This document shows positions 1-8,672 of a DNA stretch of 64,000 nucleotides, piece by piece (positions within the stretch are counted from its first letter, which is position 1; the number at the start of each line of letters is the position of its first letter). A program made the translations under genes and the position numbers. The notes beneath the pieces are model-generated. The model searched no databases and had not been told where the DNA came from. It saw only the letters and a list, made by a program, of their open reading frames with translations. The stretch spans positions 558,001 through 622,000 of the forward strand of contig NZ_VOHA01000003.1 in NCBI RefSeq assembly GCF_007859315.1. The letters run 5' to 3'. Origin of the DNA: Reyranella sp. CPCC 100927. GTDB taxonomy: Bacteria; Pseudomonadota; Alphaproteobacteria; Reyranellales; Reyranellaceae.

Positions 1-1422
1 CCAGAGCGCGGCCTGGAAGTCGCGATGCTGCGCGAGCCGGGCGCGCGCGGCCGCCACCTCGTGTGTCACGGCCGGTGGCAAGGAACGCCCCAGCGCCCGT
101 GCCGCATCGGCGCCGGCGATCCATCCTTCCTCGCACGCGGCCTTGGCGCCACCCAGCCCGCAGCAATCGCCGACACCGTAGACGCCGGTGACGCTCGTCT
201 CGCATTGCGCGTTGCGCGCGGTGACGAGATGGCCGCGCGTGGCGTCGAAGTCGTGACGGCAGCCGAGCGCCAGCAACAGTTCGTTCGATGGCATGAAGCC
301 GTAACCCATCAGCACGACGTCGACGACGATGTCCCGTTCCGGCGACAGGGTTCTGTGCGCGCGCCGGCCCAAGGTTGCGCGCAGTGCGCCATCGTACGGC
401 TCTACGCGCACCAGCCCGCGGCCGCTAAGGACAGGAATGCCCCGACGCCTGAGGGCAACAGTCATGCGCGCGCCCTGCCAGGCGAGGCGAGGCGCGTGGC
501 GCAGCATGCGCAACACTGTCCCGGCCTGCCGCACGCCGACGGCTTCGGCCAGCTCGGCGACGGCAACCACCGTCGCGCCGGCGCGTGCGAGTTCGAGCGC
601 GATCTGCAGATTGAGCGGGCCGTTGCCGCAGATCAGGATGCGGCGGCCGGCCAGCACGCCGTCGGTCTTCAGCAAGGTCTGCGCCGCCCCCGTCGTCATG
701 ACGCCGGGCAGCGTCCAGCCCGGAACCGGCAGGCCGCGCTCATAGGCGCCGGCGGCGACGATCAGGCGTCGAGGCTGGAACACCAGGGAGCCTTGCGGCG
801 TCGTGGCGCCGATCGTCATCGGCGCAAAGGCGCCCCAGGCCTCGGCATTGCAGAGGATCTCGACGCCGGCGCGGCGGGCACGGGCGACGAGCCGTTGGCC
901 TTCGTCGACCTGGGCATCGGCGACGGCGTCGCGTGGACGGCCTTCGGCGGGCTGCTTGTAGTATTGGCCGCCGGACTGCGCGCGCTCGTCAAGCAGCACC
1001 ACGCCGGCGCCTGCTTCAGCGGCAGCGATGGCGGCCGACAAGCCTCCGGCACCGCCGCCGATCACGAGCACGTCCGGCTTTCGGACGGCGAGATCGGCGA
1101 TTGTGATCGGTGCCAGGCTGTCGCTGTGCGCCGGCAGACGGCCGGGGAATGTCTGGCGCCGCACCGCATGCTGGCCGGTCACCTTGGTCATACAGGCGCG
1201 CCGATTGTCCGTCTCGTCCACGCGCACCAGGCAGTCGTGGCAGACGCCCATGCCGCAGAACAGGCCGCGCGAGCCGCCGCCCTTGGTGTCGCGAAACGAG
1301 TGGATGCCGGCTGCTGTCAACGCCGCGGCCAGGGACTCGCCTGAACGTGCGGCAAGGGCCTGTCCCTCGACGTCGAGAAGGATTTCATCGAGGGCGCCGC
1401 CGTTGGCCAACCGGAGGGTCAC
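1..1422 (-). CDS. 2Fe-2S/FAD-dependent oxidoreductase (HcnA-HcnB-type fusion), 3' end outside window
   Basis: This is a flavoprotein dehydrogenase of the opine/hydroxyproline oxidase and hydrogen cyanide synthase type, which oxidises an amine or imino acid and passes electrons through FAD and iron-sulfur centres. 474 codons are present and the frame is still open at base 1. An N-terminal ferredoxin-like domain carries C56, C61, C64 and C77 (CX4CX2CX12C). A GGGAGG dinucleotide-binding loop follows at about residues 122-127. A GVYGVGDCCGLGG motif near residue 415, typical of the second FAD loop, is seen toward the edge. The missing C-terminus would be expected to hold a second, BFD-like Fe-S domain. 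The start is GTG with AAAGGCGAG just upstream. It is divergent from the enolase-superfamily gene at 1644. The HcnA-like domain is fused here, whereas it is often a separate subunit. The substrate is inferred from context only. Confidence 0.85.
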   Translation of the reverse strand, partial: MTLRLANGGALDEILLDVEGQALAARSGESLAAALTAAGIHSFRDTKGGGSRGLFCGMGVCHDCLVRVDETDNRRACMTKVTGQHAVRRQTFPGRLPAHSDSLAPITIADLAVRKPDVLVIGGGAGGLSAAIAAAEAGAGVVLLDERAQSGGQYYKQPAEGRPRDAVADAQVDEGQRLVARARRAGVEILCNAEAWGAFAPMTIGATTPQGSLVFQPRRLIVAAGAYERGLPVPGWTLPGVMTTGAAQTLLKTDGVLAGRRILICGNGPLNLQIALELARAGATVVAVAELAEAVGVRQAGTVLRMLRHAPRLAWQGARMTVALRRRGIPVLSGRGLVRVEPYDGALRATLGRRAHRTLSPERDIVVDVVLMGYGFMPSNELLLALGCRHDFDATRGHLVTARNAQCETSVTGVYGVGDCCGLGGAKAACEEGWIAGADAARALGRSLPPAVTHEVAAARARLAQHRDFQAALW

Positions 1423-1456
1423 AAGTCGCTCGCCTTTCAGATAAAAATGCACGAAT

Positions 1457-1471
1457 GTTCGATATACGAAC
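1457..1471. promoter_or_regulatory. Inverted repeat, candidate operator
   Basis: GTTCGATATACGAAC has 5-bp arms (GTTCG/CGAAC) around a 5-bp AT centre. It lies in the 221-bp divergent intergenic region, 35 bp upstream of the oxidoreductase start. The spot suits a dimeric repressor controlling both divergent genes. No regulator gene is adjacent in the window, so this is inference from position and symmetry. Confidence 0.4.
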
Positions 1472-1643
1472 GACAGATGGCTGTTTTTCCTCAGTGATTA
1501 CTGGTCAATTCCGTCTGATCGGTCCGAAGATAGACACAAGATCATTGATATAAAACATCATTTCTCTTTTGGCAAAATCCGTACAAAAGTTATCATATCG
1601 CACAAAACGGAGGGGTGGCGCTGCGAATGACGGGGATTGGCGG

Positions 1644-2747
1644 ATGAAAATCATGCGGATTGCCGTGTACCGGGTCGACTTGCCGCTGCGCGAGGGGACC
1701 TATAGCTGGTCCAGCGGCAAGTCGATCACGACCTATGATTCAACGATCGTCCGGATGGAGACCGACGCCGGCTTGATCGGATACGGCGAAGTCTGCCCGC
1801 TGGGGCCCGCCTACCTGCCGGCCTATGCTGCCGGCGTACGCAGTGGACTGGGCGAACTCGCACCACACCTGCTGGGCCAGGACCCGAGGCAGATCGGTGT
1901 CATCCACCGCGTGATGGACGAGCGTCTGAAGGGGCACGCCTACGTCAAGTCGGCGCTCGACATGGCGTGTTGGGATCTGCTGGGCCAAGCCGCCGGCGTG
2001 CCGGTCTCGACCCTGCTGGGCGGCTGCCAGGGCGCGGCCGTGAAGGTCTATCGCGCCATCTCGCAGGATACGCCCGAACGCATGGTGGAGCGGGTGGCGC
2101 TCTATCGGGCCGAGGGATTCCGCCATTTCCAGATCAAGGTCGGTGGCGATCCGGACCTCGATATCGCGCGCATACGCGCCGTTGCTGCACGGCTTGAACC
2201 GGGTGAAGTGCTGGTCGCCGACGCCAACACGAGCTGGCTGTCGCACCAGGCCGCGCGCGTCGTGCACGCCATCGACGACATCGATCTGTATCTCGAGCAA
2301 CCGTGCCAGGACTACGGTGCGTGCCTCGATATCAGGCGGCGCACGCGCCGTCCCTTTATCCTCGATGAGAGCATCGACGGTATCACCGCTTTGCTGCGCG
2401 CCCATCGCGATCAGGCGATGGATGTCGTCAACATCAAGCTGAGCAAGGTCGGCGGCCTGCACGTGGCCCGCCAGATGCGAGACCTGTGCGTTGCCATGGG
2501 CATCGCCATGACCATCGAGGACAGTGGTGGCGGCGACATCGCGACCGCCGCGATTGCGCATCTCGCCCATTCGACGCCCGAGGCGTTGCGCTTCAGCGCC
2601 AGCGACGTCAACGGCTACATCACCGTCCGTCTTGCCGATGATGGGCCGTACCATGACCGTGGTTGGATGAAAGCGCCCGCTGCGCCTGGTCTTGGCGTGA
2701 CAGTACGCCCCGATGCCCTGGGAAAACCGGTGTTTGTCGTTCGTTGA
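1644..2747 (+). CDS. Mandelate racemase/muconate lactonizing enzyme family protein, cis-3-hydroxy-L-proline dehydratase-like
   Basis: This enolase-superfamily enzyme of 367 residues abstracts a proton alpha to a carboxylate, using Mg2+. Visible active-site elements are K165 in HFQIKVGG (the KxK strand with Gln at the first position), metal ligands D193 (ADANTSW), E218 (LEQP) and D241 (LDES), and K265 in NIKLSKVGG as the opposite-face base. The EDSGGGD and AIAHLAHSTP segments near the C-terminus resemble cis-3-hydroxy-L-proline dehydratases. A divergent 2Fe-2S/FAD imino-acid-type oxidase supports a hydroxyproline-like substrate, but that assignment is inference. ATG at 1644 is chosen because it follows a GGGGATTGGCGG stretch and matches the usual family N-terminus. 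The frame is open further upstream to 1569, with AT-rich promoter-like sequence before it. Confidence 0.85.
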   Translation: MKIMRIAVYRVDLPLREGTYSWSSGKSITTYDSTIVRMETDAGLIGYGEVCPLGPAYLPAYAAGVRSGLGELAPHLLGQDPRQIGVIHRVMDERLKGHAYVKSALDMACWDLLGQAAGVPVSTLLGGCQGAAVKVYRAISQDTPERMVERVALYRAEGFRHFQIKVGGDPDLDIARIRAVAARLEPGEVLVADANTSWLSHQAARVVHAIDDIDLYLEQPCQDYGACLDIRRRTRRPFILDESIDGITALLRAHRDQAMDVVNIKLSKVGGLHVARQMRDLCVAMGIAMTIEDSGGGDIATAAIAHLAHSTPEALRFSASDVNGYITVRLADDGPYHDRGWMKAPAAPGLGVTVRPDALGKPVFVVR

Positions 2748-3450
2748 GCGTTGCCGGCACAGCGTGTTCAGCTGAAAAATCAACGTCAGGTCATACGCTC
2801 TTCTTCTCGGGCCCGGATTGCGGTGCATCGCCGTTTTGTTCGTCGGCCGAAGTGGTGCCTGGCACATACTATGCATGTGACAGAAGGCAGAACGGCCTGC
2901 ATAGTGCCGCGTGGCGCGGGTTGAGTGCGAGATTGTCCAGGTCGAGTGCGTCCGGGGCCTTCAATGTTCCATTGTGCGGAGAAGACAACTGGCCCTGATG
3001 TGCCAGGCGTTGTGAGTGCACGCTTGGGTTTCGTCATCACGGCGCGTGGCGTGACATTTGTGTGGTCGCCGTGGGAATTGGGGATCACTGCAGTCTTCGC
3101 CAAAAACTGGCCTCAAAGGCGAATCATTGTCTTCGCGGAACTTCTTTCACAGCGCCGACGTTATCGCCGCGCTCCTTCGCTCCAGTCACAAATTCGCTAC
3201 AGCATGCAGGGCAGGTTGGAACATCACGCCGCGCACATCCATTTTTCGCCGCTCGTCAGAGACGGCGAGGAGAGGTGCTCAAACAGACTTCACAGTTCGG
3301 CCACAGACTTCGGTCACGTGTTGGTCGTCGGATCGATACCCCGGCGTCGCGCTGGGCCGGCGTCGTGGGCTGGCATGACGCGTCGATTTGCGGACACACG
3401 ACATGCGCATACGCAGGGAGCGCGCCGCAGCACGGCACTATGGGAACGAT
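2748..3450. other. Intergenic region without a recognisable gene
   Basis: These 703 bases separate the dehydratase from the lipoprotein gene. All reading frames give low-complexity or unrecognisable translations, and no start with a good ribosome binding site leads into a plausible protein. A short imperfect repeat (ACTATGCA near 2870 and TGCATAGT near 2899) is present. The region probably contains the promoter for the lipoprotein/two-component genes, but no convincing box could be assigned. Confidence 0.5.
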
Positions 3451-3942
3451 ATGAGTCTTGGTCGTCTGGTTCCAATGCTTCTCGGGGCGAGCTGCCTGAT
3501 GCTTTCGGCATGCGGGCTGCCCGACCTTCTCAATCAGTCCTCGCGCCCGGCGGTCAAGCCGGCCTCGACGCGTACGGCTGCGGCCGCGGCACGCAAGCCG
3601 CACGCCGAGAGTGGCAGTGCCGCCGGGCAGTCGTCGGCGAGTTCGGCCAGCCCGAAGGAACCCGAGAGCCCCAGCGCCCCGGCGGCGCGTCCGCAGCTGA
3701 TCGGGCTGGGAGAAGAAGAAGTCCGCGCAAAATTAGGTGCGCCAACAACGGAGGAAGAGCGTCCACCCGGCAAGATATGGCGATATCGAAGGGGAGGATG
3801 CACCGTGAACCTTTCACTGTATCCGGATGTCCAGACCAGGAAATTCGGAACGCTGACCTATGAGGTGAAGAGCGATGACGACACCGATGAAGGAAAGCGA
3901 AACTGCCTGGCCGACCTACAGTCCCGCATCCAGGCCCGATGA
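3451..3942 (+). CDS. Lipoprotein with SmpA/OmlA-like domain
   Basis: This is a 163-residue predicted lipoprotein. The N-terminus MSLGRLVPMLLGASCLMLSAC is a type II signal peptide, with lipobox LSAC and the lipidated Cys at residue 21. An Ala/Ser/Pro-rich linker occupies about residues 25-80. The C-terminal half, with LGEEEVRAKLGAP followed by IWRYRRGGCTVNLSLY, resembles the small BamE/SmpA-like fold common in alphaproteobacterial lipoproteins. ATG at 3451 is chosen because the signal peptide begins there. The gene's last 68 bases overlap the response regulator start, suggesting coupled expression. A role in envelope sensing with the following kinase is possible but unproven. Confidence 0.75.
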   Translation: MSLGRLVPMLLGASCLMLSACGLPDLLNQSSRPAVKPASTRTAAAAARKPHAESGSAAGQSSASSASPKEPESPSAPAARPQLIGLGEEEVRAKLGAPTTEEERPPGKIWRYRRGGCTVNLSLYPDVQTRKFGTLTYEVKSDDDTDEGKRNCLADLQSRIQAR

Positions 3943-4687
3943 GGCGGTGCGGCCCGGCGATCGCGTCAGGCTGGTATTTGTCGACGATGACGACAACTAT
4001 CGCGAGGTCGCTGGCGCCGAGCTTGTCGACCACGGTTTCGACGTGGTGGCGCTGGCGGATGGCACAGCAATGCTGGACTATCTGTCGGGGGGCGGTTACG
4101 GCGACGTCATCGTGCTCGACTGGAATCTGCCGACGACGCCCGGCATCGACCTGTTGCCCAAGCTGCAGCGTCGAGGCATTCACCTGCCGATCGTCTTCCT
4201 GACCGGCCAGTCGTCGCGGGCGCATGAGAACCTCGCGCTCGAGCGGGGCGCCCTGGACTTTGTCGACAAGTCCCGTGGCGTCGGCATTCTCGCCAAACGC
4301 ATCCGGCTCATCGTTGATGCTGGAAAGCAGCCGCAGGAGATGCAGGCCGAGGAGATCCAGCAGTGTGGCCGGCTGGTCTTGCGGCCTCGGGTGAGCCGCG
4401 CGTATTGGAACGATGTCGATGTCAACCTGACGCTGACCGAGTTCAATATTGTTCGTCTATTGGCATCGAGTGTCGGCGAATACGTGACGTATCGATCAGT
4501 TTATGATTGCATGCATCACGTCGGGTTCATCGCCGGGAGCGGCGAAGATGGCTACAGAACCAACGTCCGTTCTTCAATCAAACGGATACGAAACAAGTTC
4601 CGGGCCATCGACTCTGGCTTCGGCGAAATCGAGAACTTCCCTTCCTTCGGTTATCGCTGGGGCCGCGCCATCACGCCATCCGCCTGA
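3875..4687 (+). CDS. Response regulator, OmpR/ChvI-like
   Basis: This 270-residue DNA-binding response regulator has a receiver domain at about residues 32-150. The acidic cluster is VDDDD (37-40), the phosphoacceptor is D82 in VLDWNLP, the conserved Thr lies in FLTGQ, and the Lys is in VDKS. A winged-helix output domain follows (about 165-265), with LTLTEFNIVRLLA and a C-terminal FPSFGYRW hairpin. It overlaps the lipoprotein gene and ends five bases before the proposed start of a sensor kinase. The arrangement resembles alphaproteobacterial ChvI/ChvG (ExoS/ChvI) systems, which control envelope and exopolysaccharide genes. Its position just upstream of the EPS cluster fits that role. An internal start at 3887 is an alternative. 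Confidence 0.9.
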   Translation: MTTPMKESETAWPTYSPASRPDEAVRPGDRVRLVFVDDDDNYREVAGAELVDHGFDVVALADGTAMLDYLSGGGYGDVIVLDWNLPTTPGIDLLPKLQRRGIHLPIVFLTGQSSRAHENLALERGALDFVDKSRGVGILAKRIRLIVDAGKQPQEMQAEEIQQCGRLVLRPRVSRAYWNDVDVNLTLTEFNIVRLLASSVGEYVTYRSVYDCMHHVGFIAGSGEDGYRTNVRSSIKRIRNKFRAIDSGFGEIENFPSFGYRWGRAITPSA

Positions 4688-4691
4688 ATCC

Positions 4692-6212
4692 GTGTCGGGG
4701 GCGCGCCGCCTGGGCGCGTCCCTGACACTCAAGCTGATCGCCATTGTCGGTATCTTCGTCACGCTGCCGATCGTTCTCTACGGCCAGTTCGAAAGCGCCG
4801 ATCGACAGACCCGTGATCTGGTCACCCGCAGTATCCAGGATCGCAGCCGGCTGATCGCACAGGCCATCACGCCAGTGCTGGCGCAGATGGCCGCGCCGTC
4901 CCAGGATGTGCTCAACGGCGAGCTCCAGAAGTATGGTGCCGACGGCACGATCCTGAAGCTGATGCTGCAGCCGGCAGCCGGGCAGGGCCAGGAGCGCGCG
5001 TTCTACTACGTCGCCTCGGCGCCCAAGGTTGCCTCGGGCCAGGTCGGAACCGAACTTGACGAGCTGGCCCAGCGCGGCATTCTCAAGCGCCTGTCGGAGT
5101 CCTGCATCTGGGATTCGCAGGGCGAGATCCGTTATCGCCAGCCCGACGGCACGGTCGAGATCCTGACGTCGCTGATTCCGATCAAGACACCGGCCGGGTG
5201 CTGGGTCTTGATTTCGACGCATGCCACATCGGAGTTCCTCAGCACGTCGATCGGCCGGCCATACTGGCAGACGCGCGAGGTGCGGGTTGCTGCCTTGATC
5301 TATCTTGTGTTGGCCCTGGTCGCCGTGCTGGTGGCAGTGAGCATTCGCCGCAGCTTGCGCCGGTTTCGCGATGTCGCGCATGAGATCCGCCAGGGCCGGA
5401 TAGGCGAATATGCCTTCACCAACCGCAACGTCGTGCCGGAACTGGCCAGTGTGGCGCGGGATTTCGATCGGCTGGTCCTGGATTTGCGACGTGTCGCGCG
5501 CGACATGCGCCAGACGGCAGAGGACAACGCTCATGCCTTCAAGACACCGCTGGCGACGATACAGTCGGCGATCGAGCCGATTCGCCGGCGCCTGGCACCG
5601 GACGACGAGCGTGCGCAGCGGGCGCTTGTCATCATCGATTCCTCGATCGATCGCCTCAAGGCCATGGTCAACGCCGCGCAGCGGCTGGATATCAACACCG
5701 CCGACCTGATCGACGCCCCGCGCCGGCGCATCGACCTGACCCAGCTTGTCGGCGACACACTGGTGCACTATCGCGAGACGCTGGCCGGCCGCCAGATCCG
5801 CCTTGTTCGTCGCCTCGACGACAAGGTGATGGTACGCGCCGGCGCCGGCATGCTCGAAGTCGTGCTGCAGAACGTCTTCGACAACGCCGTCAGCTTCTCT
5901 GATGCCGGCACCACGATCATCGTGACATTGACGGCAGCGGAAGAGACCGCCGAACTGCGGGTCGAGGACGAGGGACCTGGTATCACAGCGGATAAGATCG
6001 ATCGCATTTTCGAACGCTACTTCTCGTCACGGCCCAAGGTGGTGGAGCCGGTTCAAGCCCTCGCATCAGGCCAGACGGCAGCGCATGCCGGCCTCGGCCT
6101 ATGGATCGTGCGACGCAATGTCGAGGCGCTGGGCGGTCGCGTCACCGCGTCCAATCGCATGGGTGGCGGCCTGTGCATCCGGATCACGCTGCCCTGCAAC
6201 GGAACAGCTTGA
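4692..6212 (+). CDS. Sensor histidine kinase, ChvG-like
   Basis: This membrane histidine kinase is the likely partner of the preceding response regulator. With GTG at 4692 it has 506 residues. A first transmembrane helix (LTLKLIAIVGIFVTLPIVL) is followed by a periplasmic sensor of about 160 residues and a second helix (AALIYLVLALVAVLVAVSI). A HAMP-like segment comes next, then the dimerisation helix with phosphoacceptor H281 in AHAFKTPLATI. The ATPase domain shows an N box (NVFDNAVSFSD), DEGPGI and GLGLWIV. The start is uncertain. GTG 4692 lacks a strong ribosome binding site, and the frame is open to 4503 with an ATG at 4548. Using that ATG would overlap the regulator by 140 bases and add no recognisable sequence. 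Confidence 0.88.
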   Translation: MSGARRLGASLTLKLIAIVGIFVTLPIVLYGQFESADRQTRDLVTRSIQDRSRLIAQAITPVLAQMAAPSQDVLNGELQKYGADGTILKLMLQPAAGQGQERAFYYVASAPKVASGQVGTELDELAQRGILKRLSESCIWDSQGEIRYRQPDGTVEILTSLIPIKTPAGCWVLISTHATSEFLSTSIGRPYWQTREVRVAALIYLVLALVAVLVAVSIRRSLRRFRDVAHEIRQGRIGEYAFTNRNVVPELASVARDFDRLVLDLRRVARDMRQTAEDNAHAFKTPLATIQSAIEPIRRRLAPDDERAQRALVIIDSSIDRLKAMVNAAQRLDINTADLIDAPRRRIDLTQLVGDTLVHYRETLAGRQIRLVRRLDDKVMVRAGAGMLEVVLQNVFDNAVSFSDAGTTIIVTLTAAEETAELRVEDEGPGITADKIDRIFERYFSSRPKVVEPVQALASGQTAAHAGLGLWIVRRNVEALGGRVTASNRMGGGLCIRITLPCNGTA

Positions 6213-6362
6213 AGGTCGCACTGACGCGGCGGGAAGATCGCGCCACGCCTGCCACCTGTTGTAGTCTTTGCACACGGTGGACCACAGGATGATCACTGGT
6301 CGCGGCAAGGGGGCGATCCTAATTCTTTGTGCACCACAGCAATCGTTGACCGGGAAGTGCAC

Positions 6363-7826
6363 ATGGATATCGTCGCCGATCTTGCCCGGTTCCGTGTTCA
6401 AGGCTCGGCGCTTATTCACCCTGTGATCCTGTCGGGTGGTTCGGGGACGCGCCTGTGGCCGCTGTCGCGCGCAGCCTATCCCAAGCAGCTGCTACCCTTG
6501 ATGAGCGAGCGCACCATGCTGCAGGAGACGGCATTGCGCGGCCTGAGCGATGTCGGCTTCGCGGCGCCCGTGGTGATCTGTAACGACGAGCATCGCTTCT
6601 TGATCGACGAGCAGCTGCGCCAGGTCAGCGTGGTGCCGCAACAGGTGATCCTCGAGCCGGTGGCACGCAACACCGGGCCGGCCGTTGCCGTGGCGGCGCT
6701 GTGGCTGATCGCGCGCGATCCCGACGCATTGCTGCTGGTGCAGCCGTCCGATCATGTCATCGGCTCGGTGGCGCGTTTCCACGAGGCCGTTGCGCGTGGT
6801 GCCGGCGCGGCGCAGGCCGGCAAGCTGGTGACCTTCGGCATCAAGCCTGATCGCCCCGATACCGGCTACGGCTACATCCAGATCGGTGCCGCCGTCGACG
6901 GCGCCGATGGCGTCTTTGTCGTCGATCGCTTTGTCGAGAAGCCCGATCGGCCGACGGCCGAGCGTTTCGTCGAAAGCGACGTCTTTTCGTGGAACAGCGG
7001 CATCTTCCTGTTGAGCGCCCGCCATTTCCTGGAGGACCTCGGTCGCCTCAACCCTGGAATGCTGGCGGCCTGCGAACGCGCCGTTCACAGCGGGGTGGAG
7101 GATCTCGGCTTCTTCCGGCTCGACGCCTCGGCACTGGCGCAGGCACCGTCGCTGTCGATCGATCGTGCGGTGATGGAGCACACCGACCGCGCCGCCGTGG
7201 TGCCCGTCGACATGGCGTGGAGCGACCTGGGCTCTTGGCGCGCCTTGCAGGAACTGGGCGATCACGATGCCGACGGCAACGTGGTGCACGGCGACGTGAT
7301 GCTCGATCGGGTGCGCAACTCCTACATTCGCACCGACGGCAAGCTGGTAGCGGCGATCGATCTTGATGACGTCGTCGTCGTGTGCACCGACGATGCGGTC
7401 CTGGTGGCGCAGGCCGGATCGGCGGCCGAAGTCTCCGGCATCGTCGAGCGGCTGCGGCGCAGCAATCGGCCGGAGCCGATCCAGCACGCCACGACGCATC
7501 GACCCTGGGGATACTACCGTACCGTCGATGCCGGCGACCGGTTCCAGGTGAAGCGCATCATGGTCAAGCCGGGCGCCAAGCTCAGCCTGCAGATGCACTT
7601 CCATCGGGCCGAGCATTGGGTCGTGGTGCAGGGGACAGCCATGGTCCAGCGTGGCGACGAGCGAACGCTCGTGCGCGAGAACGAGTCGATCTACATCCCG
7701 ATCGGCACCGAGCATCGCCTGGAGAACCCCGGCAAACTGCCGTTGCACCTGATCGAAGTGCAGTCGGGGCCATATCTCGGCGAAGATGACATCGTGCGGA
7801 TCGCAGACAATTACGGTCGCACGTGA
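6363..7826 (+). CDS. manC: Mannose-1-phosphate guanylyltransferase/mannose-6-phosphate isomerase (first copy)
   Basis: This bifunctional cytoplasmic enzyme of 487 residues makes GDP-mannose for polysaccharide synthesis. The N-terminal nucleotidyltransferase domain has the GGSGTRLWPLSR signature and FVEKPDRP. The C-terminal cupin-type isomerase domain begins around residue 380 with HRPWGYYRTVD, and includes QMHFHRAEHWVVVQG and IPIGTEHRLENPG. ATG 6363 is chosen because GGGAAG lies eight bases upstream. It opens the first EPS cluster. A second, clearly related but divergent copy lies at 51208-52641. The product would feed GMD/Fcl at 21057-23079. Confidence 0.95.
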   Translation: MDIVADLARFRVQGSALIHPVILSGGSGTRLWPLSRAAYPKQLLPLMSERTMLQETALRGLSDVGFAAPVVICNDEHRFLIDEQLRQVSVVPQQVILEPVARNTGPAVAVAALWLIARDPDALLLVQPSDHVIGSVARFHEAVARGAGAAQAGKLVTFGIKPDRPDTGYGYIQIGAAVDGADGVFVVDRFVEKPDRPTAERFVESDVFSWNSGIFLLSARHFLEDLGRLNPGMLAACERAVHSGVEDLGFFRLDASALAQAPSLSIDRAVMEHTDRAAVVPVDMAWSDLGSWRALQELGDHDADGNVVHGDVMLDRVRNSYIRTDGKLVAAIDLDDVVVVCTDDAVLVAQAGSAAEVSGIVERLRRSNRPEPIQHATTHRPWGYYRTVDAGDRFQVKRIMVKPGAKLSLQMHFHRAEHWVVVQGTAMVQRGDERTLVRENESIYIPIGTEHRLENPGKLPLHLIEVQSGPYLGEDDIVRIADNYGRT

Positions 7827-8051
7827 GGCTTCGAGGATAAAGGGTTGGGGCGTTTGCAAGAGGGTCCGGGCGGCGCGCGATCGTCGGCTTGGCCGGCTGC
7901 TTTCATGGCTTTTCCGTGGCCGCTCAACGCCCTCGTTTTGGTCACAACATCGGTGTGCGCTTTGTTGTTACAGAAAAAGGCGTACCACGTGCGATTGCTG
8001 GGAGGCGTCTGTCGCCTGCAGTGTCGACGAACAACAAACGAAGGTGATGAT

Positions 8052-8672
8052 ATGGCCAACGTCAGGATCGTTAAATCGATTCAGCGTCGTGGCCTGGTTG
8101 GGGCGATGGCCGCGATCGCGACCGGTGTCGCTGGCATGCGCGGAGCCCTGGCCCAGGTCTCCGGCTCGCCGCCGCCAGGTGGCGCGCCAGGCGCGACGAT
8201 CGACCGGTCTTCGGACTACAAGCTGGGCGGCGGCGACCGCATGCGCATCATCGTCTACGGTCAAGCAAACCTGACGGGCGAGTATGCGCTGGATGGCGGC
8301 GGGGTACTGTCGTTCCCCCTGATCGGCCAGGTCCAGGCCATGGGCATGACACCCGGTCAGCTCGAACGGACGATCGTGTCGCGGCTGCATCCTGACTACC
8401 TCAAGAACCCGAGCGTCAGCGTCGAAGTAATGACGCGCCGGCCGTTCTACATCGTCGGTGAGGTCCGCAATCCCGGCAGCTACCCCTACGTCGCCGGTAT
8501 GACCGTCATCAACGCCATCGCGCTGGCCGGCGGGTTCACCTACCGGGCGCGCGAGAGTTCGTTCTACATCAAGCGCAACGACAAGAGTGGCCAGTCGAGC
8601 CGACTCGACGCCAATCAGGAAACGCCCGTTCAACCCGGCGATGTCGTCATGGTCAGGGAGCGATATTTCTGA
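8052..8672 (+). CDS. Polysaccharide export protein, GumB/Wza family
   Basis: This 206-residue outer-membrane/periplasmic export protein has a signal peptide in about the first 35 residues (cleavage near GALAQ). The Poly_export domain (DYKLGGGDRMRIIVYGQ to VSVEVMTRR) is followed by one SLBB-like domain (YIVGEVRNPGSYPYVAGMTV). It is as short as Xanthomonas GumB and lacks the long C-terminal part of E. coli Wza. There is no lipobox Cys, so a lipidated form is not predicted. ATG 8052 follows GAAGGTGATGAT. The stop shares one base with the next start (TGATG), so translation is probably coupled to the GumC-like gene. Confidence 0.9.
   Translation: MANVRIVKSIQRRGLVGAMAAIATGVAGMRGALAQVSGSPPPGGAPGATIDRSSDYKLGGGDRMRIIVYGQANLTGEYALDGGGVLSFPLIGQVQAMGMTPGQLERTIVSRLHPDYLKNPSVSVEVMTRRPFYIVGEVRNPGSYPYVAGMTVINAIALAGGFTYRARESSFYIKRNDKSGQSSRLDANQETPVQPGDVVMVRERYF

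Noticed and set aside
4503..4691. Longer start for the sensor kinase inside the response regulator gene
   Set aside because: It would overlap the regulator by up to 185 bases, and the added sequence has no family features. An ATG at 4548 cannot be fully excluded.
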